DNA of 9,473 bases from an uncultured Prevotella sp. (GTDB taxonomy: Bacteria; Bacteroidota; Bacteroidia; Bacteroidales; Bacteroidaceae). The notes beneath the pieces were generated by a model that saw nothing but the letters and a program-made list of their open reading frames with translations, was not told where the DNA came from and made no database searches. A program made the position numbers and the translations under genes. Of the stretch, positions 1 through 5,826 are shown in pieces. The DNA lies in the NCBI GenBank assembly GCA_934215545.1, contig CAKQAD010000041.1:1-9473 (forward strand), written 5' to 3'. How positions within the stretch are numbered: position 1 is the stretch's first letter; every line of letters begins with the position of its first letter.

Positions 1-644
1 CCGGCAAGCAGTCGGTCGCCGGCTTCTATGAGGTAAATGTGCATCAATGACGAGTCCATGTCGGGATAGTCGTAAGGAATGACGTAGCGTTTCATCTCCG
101 ACAGTGCTCCGGCTATCTCCACACCGGTGGCACCGCCGCCCACGATGACGACATTGAGCAGTTCCTGACGTTCCTCTTCTGTAGCGCAGGTAAGCGCTCG
201 CTCGAAGTTGGAGAGCAGGGCATTGCGGAGTCCCATTGCCTCAGGCACAGTCTTCATAGGTATAGCCCATTCCTCGATGTTCTTGTTGCCGAAGAAGTTG
301 GTGGTGGCACCTGCAGCCAGAACCAGATAGTCATAGTCAATCTTTCCGATGGAAGTCTGCAGAATCTTCTTCTCCGTGTCTACCATACGTGCCTCCGCCA
401 TGCGGAAATAAAAGTCCTTACGCTTGCGGAAAATCTGACGGAAGGGGAAGGATATGCTACTCGGATCGATACCTGCCGACGCTATCTGATAGATAAGTGG
501 CGGAAACTGATGGAAGTTGTTCTTGTCGATCAGCACCACTTGCATGCCCGACCCGTAAAGGTCTTCTGCAAGGCGCAGTCCGCCAAGTCCTCCACCAACT
601 ATAACTACTCTCTTCTTCTGATTTCTATGAATATTGATGCTCAT
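1..644 (-). CDS. ndh: Type II NADH dehydrogenase (NDH-2), N-terminal part, cut by window edge
   Basis: The minus strand is open from an ATG at 644-642 to the window edge (214 codons) with no stop, so the C-terminal half lies outside. Two Rossmann dinucleotide-binding motifs are visible: VVIVGGGLGGLRLAEDL near residues 13-29 (FAD) and VVIVGGGATGVEIAGAL near 165-181 (NADH). Between them are the NFHQFPPLIYQIASAGI stretch (43-59) and YDYLVLAAGATTNFFG (104-119), both typical of NDH-2. Known for the family: a single-subunit, non-proton-pumping flavoenzyme that passes electrons from NADH to quinone at the inner face of the cytoplasmic membrane. The membrane-anchoring C-terminus cannot be checked here. 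It is divergent from the LacI-type gene, and an operator array in the shared gap faces this gene. Recycling of NADH made by the nearby mannitol dehydrogenase is an inferred link. Other pyridine nucleotide-disulfide oxidoreductases are possible but fit less well. Confidence 0.93.
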   Translation of the reverse strand, partial: MSINIHRNQKKRVVIVGGGLGGLRLAEDLYGSGMQVVLIDKNNFHQFPPLIYQIASAGIDPSSISFPFRQIFRKRKDFYFRMAEARMVDTEKKILQTSIGKIDYDYLVLAAGATTNFFGNKNIEEWAIPMKTVPEAMGLRNALLSNFERALTCATEEERQELLNVVIVGGGATGVEIAGALSEMKRYVIPYDYPDMDSSLMHIYLIEAGDRLLA

Positions 645-678
645 ATTTAATTATAGTTTTTTGGGTTATCTGCCATTG

Positions 679-695
679 ATGGCTAAGTTAGCCAT
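679..695. repeat. Perfect 17-bp palindrome in the ndh upstream region
   Basis: ATGGCTAA (679-686), a single central g (687) and TTAGCCAT (688-695) form a perfect inverted repeat 35 bp upstream of the ndh start. The minus-strand octamer TAACTTAG (690-683), one mismatch from the TAnnTTTG -7 consensus, lies inside it. An overlapping CCAT/ATGG inverted repeat is at 673-682. With a one-base centre it is more likely a protein-binding site than an RNA hairpin. The binding factor is unknown. Confidence 0.5.
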
Positions 696-735
696 TCTGG
701 AGCAGACAATACTACTTGAGTTCTTGTATTTTTAT

Positions 736-778
736 GAAAACGATTGCGGTAACGTTCCCAAAGTTTGCAAACGTTTTC
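736..778 (-). promoter_or_regulatory. Triple LacI-family operator array between ndh and lacI
   Basis: Three 12-bp sites with a CG centre are seen on the plus strand: GAAAACGATTGC (736-747), GGTAACGTTCCC (748-759, directly abutting) and GCAAACGTTTTC (767-778, after a 7-bp spacer). Start-to-start spacings are 12 and 19 bp. This is the geometry found upstream of the mannitol dehydrogenase and fructokinase promoters. In orientation it matches arrays whose promoter lies to the left, so it faces ndh; it may also serve lacI autoregulation. LacI-family dimers normally bind palindromes with a central CpG, which fits. Confidence 0.75.
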
Positions 779-842
779 AGTATAGGTTATTGCATTATCC
801 TAATTTTATCTACAAAGTTACGATTTTCTTTAAAATAAATGG

Positions 843-850
843 TATTTTTG
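843..850 (+). promoter_or_regulatory. -7 box of the lacI-type gene
   Basis: TATTTTTG matches the Bacteroidota -7 consensus TAnnTTTG and lies 47 bp upstream of the ATG at 898. No TTTG or TTG is seen 19-21 bp further upstream, so the promoter may be weak or factor-dependent. The operator array ends 64 bp before this box, against 45 bp in the other two arrays. Confidence 0.5.
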
Positions 851-897
851 CATTTATTACAGAAACATAATACGAAACCTATCTTTTTCTACAGTCA

Positions 898-1905
898 ATG
901 AAACATATAACAATAAAAGATATAGCCCGATCGCTTTGCATTTCGGTGTCCACAGTGTCGCGTGCCCTTACTGACGACAAGAACATAAGGCGCGAGACCC
1001 GTGAGGTTGTGCTGCGTGAGGCAGAGCGTCTCGGCTATCGTCGCAATCCTGTAGCCATGAACTTGAAGATGGGACGCACCAACACCATAGGCGTAATTGT
1101 GCCAGAGATGCATACGCCTTATGCTTCACAGGTGGTGGCAGGCATACAGAGCGTACTCTATAAGAACAATCAGAAGGTGATGATGGCAGAGTCGGACGAG
1201 AACCCTCTACGTGAGCGTGAGTGTCTGCAAATGATGGAGGAGTTTATGGTGGACGGACTGATTGTGAGTCTTTGCAGTTATAAGCAGAACATTGACATCT
1301 ATCGCCGTCTGGCAGCCGCAGGCATGGCCATTGTCTTCTACGACCGCATACCGCACGGACTGGATGATATGCCACAGGTGATGGTTGACGACAACAACGA
1401 CTCTTATTTTATGGCTGAGCACCTTGTACGTATTGGTAGGCGTCGTATTGCTTATCTGTGTGGCCCCGACGATATATATAATGCTGTGGAGCGCAAACGT
1501 GGCTACTGCGAGGCGATGGAGAAATTCCACGTATACGATCCGCAGCTTATTGTCAAGACGGGCATGACCTTTGCCGATGGTGCGTCTGCCGTTGACGACC
1601 TTGTGCGTAGAGGCATCGAGTTTGACGCAGTGTATGCCTTCACCGACACGCTTGCCATCGGAGCGATGAATCGTTTGCGCGAACTTGGTCGCCGCATACC
1701 CGAGGATGTGGCTGTGGCAGGATTCTCCGGCACGGAACTCTCAACGATTGTCTACCCGAAGCTCACCACTGTGGAGCCACCGCTCACGGAGATGGGGCAG
1801 CGTGCAGCAGAACTGGTGCTTGACAAGGTGCGCAATCCAGAGGCTGACAATCGGAAAATAGTGCTCCGTACGGAGATGAAATGCCGTGCATCCACTGGAG
1901 AGTAG
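898..1905 (+). CDS. LacI-family transcriptional regulator of the mannitol/fructose genes
   Basis: The 335-residue protein has full LacI/GalR architecture. The N-terminal helix-turn-helix (about residues 5-24, with ISVSTVSRAL as second helix) is followed by the hinge NPVAMNLKMGRTNTIGVIVP (50-69), in which Leu56 is at the position that inserts into the minor groove in LacI/PurR. A periplasmic-binding-protein-like effector domain (about 62-330) includes FYDR, MVDDNNDSYFMAEHL and a FTDTLAIGAM stretch. The start at 898 puts the HTH at the usual place. The gene sits next to mannitol dehydrogenase and permease genes and a few kb from fructokinase, and CG-centred operators occur in three upstream regions, so it most likely controls them in response to a polyol or sugar. 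Position of the operators suggests it activates. The effector is not determinable from sequence. Confidence 0.93.
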   Translation: MKHITIKDIARSLCISVSTVSRALTDDKNIRRETREVVLREAERLGYRRNPVAMNLKMGRTNTIGVIVPEMHTPYASQVVAGIQSVLYKNNQKVMMAESDENPLRERECLQMMEEFMVDGLIVSLCSYKQNIDIYRRLAAAGMAIVFYDRIPHGLDDMPQVMVDDNNDSYFMAEHLVRIGRRRIAYLCGPDDIYNAVERKRGYCEAMEKFHVYDPQLIVKTGMTFADGASAVDDLVRRGIEFDAVYAFTDTLAIGAMNRLRELGRRIPEDVAVAGFSGTELSTIVYPKLTTVEPPLTEMGQRAAELVLDKVRNPEADNRKIVLRTEMKCRASTGE

Positions 1906-1908
1906 GTT

Positions 1909-1936
1909 GTAGCAGAGAGCAGTAGCATCTGCTACT
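1909..1936 (+). terminator. Probable terminator hairpin after lacI
   Basis: GTAGCAGA (1909-1916) pairs perfectly with TCTGCTAC (1928-1935) around an 11-nt loop. A nested alternative pairs AGTAGC (1921-1926) with GCTACT (1931-1936) around a tetraloop. The downstream tract is A/T-rich but has no clean T run, so termination may be weak. It begins three bases after the stop codon. Confidence 0.45.
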
Positions 1937-1955
1937 ATTACTATATTGCTTAACC

Positions 1956-1977
1956 CCAAATCTAACGACCGATTTGG
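1956..1977. repeat. Inverted repeat upstream of the operator array
   Basis: CCAAATC (1956-1962) and GATTTGG (1971-1977) are perfect 7-bp arms around the 8-base loop taacgacc. It ends three bases before the distal operator of the mannitol dehydrogenase array. It could be a second termination hairpin for lacI transcripts or an extra protein-binding site. Confidence 0.4.
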
Positions 1978-1980
1978 ATT

Positions 1981-2023
1981 TAAAACGTTTGCAGATTTTG
2001 GAAACGTTTGCGGCAACGTTTCC
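1981..2023 (+). promoter_or_regulatory. Triple LacI-family operator array upstream of mannitol dehydrogenase
   Basis: Three 12-bp sites centred on AACGTT are seen: TAAAACGTTTGC (1981-1992), GGAAACGTTTGC (2000-2011) and GGCAACGTTTCC (2012-2023). Start spacings are 19 and 12 bp; the last two abut. The proximal site ends 22 bp before the -33 TTTG. Centres would lie near -65, -77 and -96 from the inferred start of transcription, where an activator, not a blocking repressor, is expected. The fructokinase array has the same layout. Confidence 0.85.
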
Positions 2024-2045
2024 AAAACTTGTTTCATTTATTTTC

Positions 2046-2076
2046 TTTGCTATAATCTTTTTGCAGTTTAATTTTG
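2046..2076 (+). promoter_or_regulatory. Promoter of the mannitol dehydrogenase-permease operon
   Basis: TTTG at 2046-2049, a 19-bp gap and TAATTTTG at 2069-2076 match the Bacteroidota consensus TTTG-N19-21-TAnnTTTG exactly. Transcription would start near 2083, giving a leader of about 50 nt. A sigma-70-like TATAAT also occurs at 2051-2056 but is not needed. Confidence 0.8.
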
Positions 2077-2132
2077 CTTTCGAAAAGAGAAATCTATAAA
2101 CAAAAAGAATAACTAAAAAACTTAAAAAGATT

Positions 2133-3575
2133 ATGGCAACAAATGTAATTAATTCGTATTCTTTTGACCGCAATTCGGTCAAGGCTGGTATCCTTCACTT
2201 CGGCGTGGGCAACTTCCATCGTGCACACCTCGAATATATGACAAGCCAACTGCTTGCAGACCCTACGCAGCACGCTTGGGGCATCTGTGGAGCAATGATT
2301 TTGGAGAGAGACGAACATCTCTATAAGGCACTTAAGGCCCAGAACGGCGAGTATACATTGACCGTTTGCGGACGTGATGGCAAGAACGATGTTTATCGTC
2401 TTGGCGCTCTTGTGGAGCTGTACTGGGGTGTAGAAGAGAAGAATGCCATTCTCAATAAGATTGCCGACCCCGACATCCGCATTATAACACTCACCATCAC
2501 CGAGGGCGGATATAACATCTCACGTCAGACAGGCGAATTCATGCTTGACAATCCGCAGGTGGCTCATGACATTGAATGTCCGCGTGACCCGCAGACGGCT
2601 TTCGGCTATGTGGCAGAAGGACTCCGTCGACGCAAGGCTTCTGGTGTAGGCCCTATCACCATTCTCTCCTGCGATAACCTACAGCACAACGGCAATACGG
2701 CCCGTCGCGCTTTCATGTCGTTTGTAGAGGCTCAGGATAAGGAACTGGCAGCATGGATGGAGGAGAACGTGACGTTCCCAAACTCAATGGTAGATCGCAT
2801 TACTCCGGCTACACATCCCGAAGACATCAAGCGCCTCAATGATGAGAACGGCACCAATGACCAAGCTCCTGTATATTGCGAGGACTTCATACAGTGGGTA
2901 GTTGAGGACAATTTCGCCGCTGGTCGTCCGGCATGGGAGAACGTTGGCGCACAGATGACCGACGACGTGACAGCCTTCGAGAATATGAAGCTCTCTTTGC
3001 TTAACGCTTCACACACATTGCTCTCTTATCCTTCTTTCCTTTATGGCTATCGCAAGGTGGATGCAGCCATGCACGACGAGCGCATTGCCAAGTTTGTGCG
3101 TCAGTTTATGGATATAGACATCACTCCTTACGTGCCGGCTCCGAAGGACACCGACCTTGAACTCTACAAGCAGACTCTCTGTGAGCGCTTTGGCAACCGC
3201 ACCGTGAGCGACCAGGTGGCGCGCCTCTGTTTCGACGGCGCCTCAAAGTTCCCGGTTTACGTAATGCCGAACCTTGAGAAGATGGTCAGCGATGGTAAGG
3301 AACTTATCCGCGTGGCTTATCTCTTTGCTGCCTACCGTCATTATCTGAAGTATCATACCGACGATAACGGCGAGCAGTTTGAGGTGGCTGACCCATGGCT
3401 TACTGCTGACGACCTTCAGCTCATCGCAAGCGACGAACCCCTCGACTTCCTCGCCCTCTCTCCGTTCCGCAGCACAGACCTGCGTGCAGCAGAGAACTTT
3501 ACTAAGCCTTACCTGAGAATGGTGGAAAGCATCAAGAGCAAGGGAGCAATGAATACTCTTGAGGAAATACTATAA
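2133..3575 (+). CDS. Mannitol 2-dehydrogenase (long-chain polyol dehydrogenase family)
   Basis: The 480-residue protein belongs to the mannitol dehydrogenase/mannonate oxidoreductase family. Near the N-terminus is GVGNFHRAH (24-32), the dinucleotide-binding region. The polyol-binding domain has SCDNLQHNG (179-187) and DRITP (221-225). The catalytic pattern KxxxxNxxH is present as Lys286, Asn291 and His294 in KLSLLNASH, matching the family's catalytic Lys with its Asn and His partners. The GRPAWE...DDV...K arrangement and the KFPVYVMPN region resemble bacterial mannitol 2-dehydrogenases. Expected reaction: D-mannitol + NAD+ to D-fructose + NADH in the cytoplasm. Fructuronate reductase (UxuB) and other polyol dehydrogenases are relatives, but a fructokinase in the same putative regulon and no visible uronate genes favour mannitol. 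First gene of an operon with the permease; a triple operator array and a clear promoter precede it. Confidence 0.9.
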   Translation: MATNVINSYSFDRNSVKAGILHFGVGNFHRAHLEYMTSQLLADPTQHAWGICGAMILERDEHLYKALKAQNGEYTLTVCGRDGKNDVYRLGALVELYWGVEEKNAILNKIADPDIRIITLTITEGGYNISRQTGEFMLDNPQVAHDIECPRDPQTAFGYVAEGLRRRKASGVGPITILSCDNLQHNGNTARRAFMSFVEAQDKELAAWMEENVTFPNSMVDRITPATHPEDIKRLNDENGTNDQAPVYCEDFIQWVVEDNFAAGRPAWENVGAQMTDDVTAFENMKLSLLNASHTLLSYPSFLYGYRKVDAAMHDERIAKFVRQFMDIDITPYVPAPKDTDLELYKQTLCERFGNRTVSDQVARLCFDGASKFPVYVMPNLEKMVSDGKELIRVAYLFAAYRHYLKYHTDDNGEQFEVADPWLTADDLQLIASDEPLDFLALSPFRSTDLRAAENFTKPYLRMVESIKSKGAMNTLEEIL

Positions 3576-3581
3576 TATTAA

Positions 3582-3638
3582 GTTGAGAGTTGAGAGTTGG
3601 GAGTTGTGACATTTCAATCATTATTCTCAATCCTCAAC
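3582..3638 (+). repeat. Intercistronic stem-loop with GTTGAGAG repeats
   Basis: GTTGAGAGTTGAGA (3582-3595) can pair with TCTCAATCCTCAAC (3625-3638) over 14 positions, with one A/C mismatch and one G-T wobble, around a 29-nt loop. The left arm is a tandem repeat of gttgaga that continues as gttgggagttg. It lies between the mannitol dehydrogenase stop and the permease start. No T run follows, so it is more likely an mRNA-processing or attenuating hairpin than a full terminator. Related sequence recurs in the terminator at 5360-5394. Confidence 0.55.
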
Positions 3639-3645
3639 CATCAAC

Positions 3646-3672
3646 ATGAATAAAAACCTAATAACAATATGA
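3646..3672 (+). other. Eight-codon mini-ORF overlapping the permease start
   Basis: An ATG at 3646 opens the frame M-N-K-N-L-I-T-I and stops at TGA 3670-3672. The stop overlaps the permease ATG (3669-3671) as ATGA. Such an overlap is the usual arrangement for translational coupling. There is no Shine-Dalgarno sequence, as is normal in Bacteroidota, so use of this start is unproven and it may be chance. Confidence 0.3.
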
Positions 3673-4940
3673 AAGCCTTTAGCCTTAAGACTGCAGGACC
3701 ATTCCTGCTGCTCACATTCATATATTTCATAGTAGGATTTCTGACCACTGTCAACGGACAATGTCAGGGACCGCTCAAGGTGGCGTTTCTTTCCGATGCC
3801 GTCACGATGCGCAACTCACTGACCACCCTCATTTCCTTCGCCTTCTTCCTTGGCTATCTGCTCAATAGCTCACGCACAGGACGAATGCTCAATCTTGTTG
3901 GTTATAAGCGCACGCTAATACGTTCACTCGTGGTGATGATAGAAGGACTGGTGTTTTATACGGCCTCTGCATTTTGTGCAGAATACGTGCCCCATCAGGG
4001 CGTGGTGGTGAATGGCGACTTTGTGCCTTTCGGCTATTTTGTGTTTCTCATGGGATCGTTCCTTATGGGTACGGCAGCTGCAATGCTTCAGGTGGTCATC
4101 AATCCTTATATAGCAGCCTATCCGTTGCCAGGCACCAGTGCCGTGCAGCGCATGAACTTCACGTGCGCAGTCAACTCCTTCGGCACCACCATTGCCCCGC
4201 TCTTCGTAACGGGCATCATGTTTGCTGGTGTGCCGCTCGACAGCGTAACGGCATCGCAGCTTACCCTTCCGTTCATACTCATGACTATCTGCATCGTCGT
4301 TACGACAATGACCACGCGCCGACTTGCATTGCCTGACATTGAAGGCACACGATCGGTCTCTGCAGACTCTGCAACCTCTGTCTCTGGTAAAGAAACAAAG
4401 AGCGTATGGTCGTTTCGAAATCTTAAGTATGGTGTAATCACCATCTTCTTCTATGTCGGTACCGAGGTCAGCATTGGCAACAACATCAACCTGCATGCAA
4501 TGGAACTGACATCTAGCAATGCTGCTTTGTCGCCAGCGTTGCTTGCCACGATTTATTGGGGCGGATTTCTGATAGGACGAATGGTGTCGGCATCAATGAA
4601 GAATGTCAAGCCACGTCCTATGCTTCTCACCGTTACGCTCGGAGCAATAGTGCTCATGATAGCAGCAATGCTTACCGAGAACCTTTGGCTTCTTGCCGCC
4701 GTCGGACTCTTCCACTCCGTAATGTGGAGCTGTGTATTCACCCTTGCCGTTGACGGACTCGGCGAATACACATCGCGTGCATCTGGCGTATTCATGATGG
4801 GCGTGTTTGGTGGAGCAGTGTTTCCCGTGCTTCAGGGAATATTGGCAGACTGGGTAGGCTCTTGGCAGTTCACGTGGACAGTGTCGCTCGTATGTGAGTT
4901 CGTGATATTGTGGTACGGACTGAGAGGATACAGGAAATAA
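3669..4940 (+). CDS. FHS-family MFS sugar/polyol permease
   Basis: This 423-residue, very hydrophobic protein is a major facilitator of the fucose/glucose-galactose (FHS) family. Signatures seen are GYKR (78-81) in the loop after TM2, LQVVINPYIAAY (140-151), the RMNFTCAVNSFGTTIAPLF stretch (161-179) and YVGTEVSIGNN (262-272). A charged, Ser/Thr-rich central loop (about 217-248) separates two six-helix halves, so about 12 TM segments are expected. Known members are proton symporters for fucose, glucose, galactose or fructose. As second gene after mannitol dehydrogenase, with no promoter of its own in the 93-nt gap, it probably imports mannitol or a related polyol or ketose without phosphorylation. 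Substrate is inferred from context only. The alternative upstream ATG at 3646 is out of frame, so 3669 is the start. Confidence 0.9.
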   Translation: MKAFSLKTAGPFLLLTFIYFIVGFLTTVNGQCQGPLKVAFLSDAVTMRNSLTTLISFAFFLGYLLNSSRTGRMLNLVGYKRTLIRSLVVMIEGLVFYTASAFCAEYVPHQGVVVNGDFVPFGYFVFLMGSFLMGTAAAMLQVVINPYIAAYPLPGTSAVQRMNFTCAVNSFGTTIAPLFVTGIMFAGVPLDSVTASQLTLPFILMTICIVVTTMTTRRLALPDIEGTRSVSADSATSVSGKETKSVWSFRNLKYGVITIFFYVGTEVSIGNNINLHAMELTSSNAALSPALLATIYWGGFLIGRMVSASMKNVKPRPMLLTVTLGAIVLMIAAMLTENLWLLAAVGLFHSVMWSCVFTLAVDGLGEYTSRASGVFMMGVFGGAVFPVLQGILADWVGSWQFTWTVSLVCEFVILWYGLRGYRK

Positions 4941-4968
4941 AAATAACATTACATAACAACGTTATTCA

Positions 4969-5015
4969 AGTCTCTGACAAACTGGTCGTAAAGTTTGTCA
5001 GAGACTATTTTGTTT
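4969..5015 (+). terminator. Rho-independent terminator of the mannitol operon
   Basis: AGTCTCTGACAAACT (4969-4983) and AGTTTGTCAGAGACT (4992-5006) are perfect 15-bp arms around an 8-nt loop, followed by the T-rich tract attttgttt (5007-5015). It begins 29 bases after the permease stop codon. Its right arm overlaps the end of the GNAT remnant read on the other strand. Confidence 0.9.
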
Positions 5016-5324
5016 GCAGACATAATACGGAGAGTGTGAGGTATAAATCATTCGGGTAAGGCTGCCTTCACCCTTACCTTGTCGTGCAGCGGCTATAGCG
5101 AAATGCTCAATATAATAATAGGCATCAAACTCCCAACAACCAATAAAGCCTATAAACCCGTTGTAGTCGTCTGTATAGGCGATGAGACTATAGTGTGAGT
5201 CAGCGAAAGCCGCCTCTTGCTGTGCTGTGGTACGCTGTTCGAAGATAGGAAAACTGGTTGTGTAGACGGATGCGAACGCAGGATAAAGTTCGTGTTAAGA
5301 TGAATTGATAATGCTATTGTTCAT
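4998..5324 (-). pseudogene. Truncated GNAT N-acetyltransferase remnant
   Basis: On the minus strand an ATG (5324-5322) opens MNNSIINSS, then an in-frame TAA (5297-5295) interrupts it. The same frame continues with HELYPAFASVYTTSFPIFEQ and on through SLIAYTDD, GFIGFIG, EFDAYYYIEHFAI and RQGKGEGS, ending at TGA 5000-4998. The last blocks are the central strands and the acetyl-CoA-binding Q/RxxGxG/A motif of GNAT enzymes. After GEGS (near 5061) the similarity stops and the frame runs into the permease terminator, so the C-terminal half is missing. A nonsense codon near the start plus loss of the second half make it a pseudogene. A good -7 box (TACCTTTG, 5353-5346) remains in front. Reinitiation after the TAA would still give only a half domain. 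Confidence 0.75.
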
Positions 5325-5345
5325 CGTATTTCTCTTGTTTTTCCG

Positions 5346-5353
5346 CAAAGGTA
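5346..5353 (-). promoter_or_regulatory. -7 box of the GNAT remnant
   Basis: On the minus strand TACCTTTG fits TAnnTTTG exactly and lies 21 bp upstream of the ATG at 5324. No convincing -33 element is seen in the upstream sequence, which is now occupied by the terminator hairpin of the VOC operon. Confidence 0.45.
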
Positions 5354-5394
5354 TAAAAAAGTTGAGAGTAGTGTGCTAAACATTACTCTCAACT
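5353..5394 (-). terminator. Rho-independent terminator of the fructokinase operon
   Basis: Read on the minus strand, the arm complementary to 5381-5394 pairs with that complementary to 5360-5373, about 14 bp including one G-T wobble, around a 7-nt loop. It is followed at once by a run of Ts (complement of the As at 5355-5360). It lies 24 bases after the VOC stop codon. The arms carry the gttgagag motif also seen in the hairpin at 3582-3638. Confidence 0.85.
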
Positions 5395-5417
5395 CCCAAG
5401 TATAAATTCTAAACTTG

Positions 5418-5804
5418 TTATAGCTTTTCGCAGAACTCTATTTTCTCCTTGTTTGGCCCTTCGATGGTGAAGAACTTCACTCCGTTCTCCCAGAACGGCA
5501 GTCCGTTCACCGTGTTGTCGAGCAATTTCAGTCCTGCACGCTGCACAACCTTAAACAGCTCGTCAATGTTCTTCACGTCGATGGCGATGTGGTCGATGGC
5601 GCCGTATGCCATGGCTGCCTGACGGTTCTGATAGGTTTCGACGACGAGGTTGTGGAGTTGGAGAAACGCCACCTCTTCTGTGCCGTTAATGGTGCGCAAG
5701 GCTGTGGTGAAACCGAGAGTGAGGTAGAAGTCGATTGTCTTCTCGATGTCGTTTGTAGGGATGCCGATGTGCTGAACACCGGTGGTAAATTCTTTGATAT
5801 TCAT
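5418..5804 (-). CDS. VOC-superfamily (glyoxalase/dioxygenase-like) protein
   Basis: The 128-residue protein is a two-module vicinal oxygen chelate fold. The start of module one is VQHIGIPTNDIEKTIDFYLTLGF (10-32) and module two starts with IDHIAIDVKNIDELF (70-84). All four expected metal ligands are visible: His12, Glu56 (in LVVETYQ), His72 and Glu123 (in KIEFCE), with spacing close to that of glyoxalase I. A metal-dependent lyase, isomerase or epimerase role is therefore possible; detoxification of methylglyoxal formed when triose phosphates build up would suit a sugar operon, but the substrate is unknown. It is the last gene of the fructokinase operon, 22 bp after the beta-barrel gene, and a terminator follows. 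Length is normal for small VOC proteins. Confidence 0.85.
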   Translation of the reverse strand: MNIKEFTTGVQHIGIPTNDIEKTIDFYLTLGFTTALRTINGTEEVAFLQLHNLVVETYQNRQAAMAYGAIDHIAIDVKNIDELFKVVQRAGLKLLDNTVNGLPFWENGVKFFTIEGPNKEKIEFCEKL

Positions 5805-5826
5805 AATGTATATATATTTTTTATTG

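Noticed and set aside
634..870. Plus-strand 78-codon frame starting at 634
   Set aside because: It crosses the ndh start and the operator array, has no domain-like content and no promoter; it is intergenic DNA read by chance.
2094..2318. Minus-strand frames over the mannitol dehydrogenase promoter and 5' end
   Set aside because: They cover the promoter and a well-supported gene and show no protein-like features.
3924..4496. 190-codon minus-strand frame inside the permease gene
   Set aside because: Composition rich in His, Arg and Cys with no domain pattern; it is the antisense shadow of a transmembrane gene with clear family motifs.
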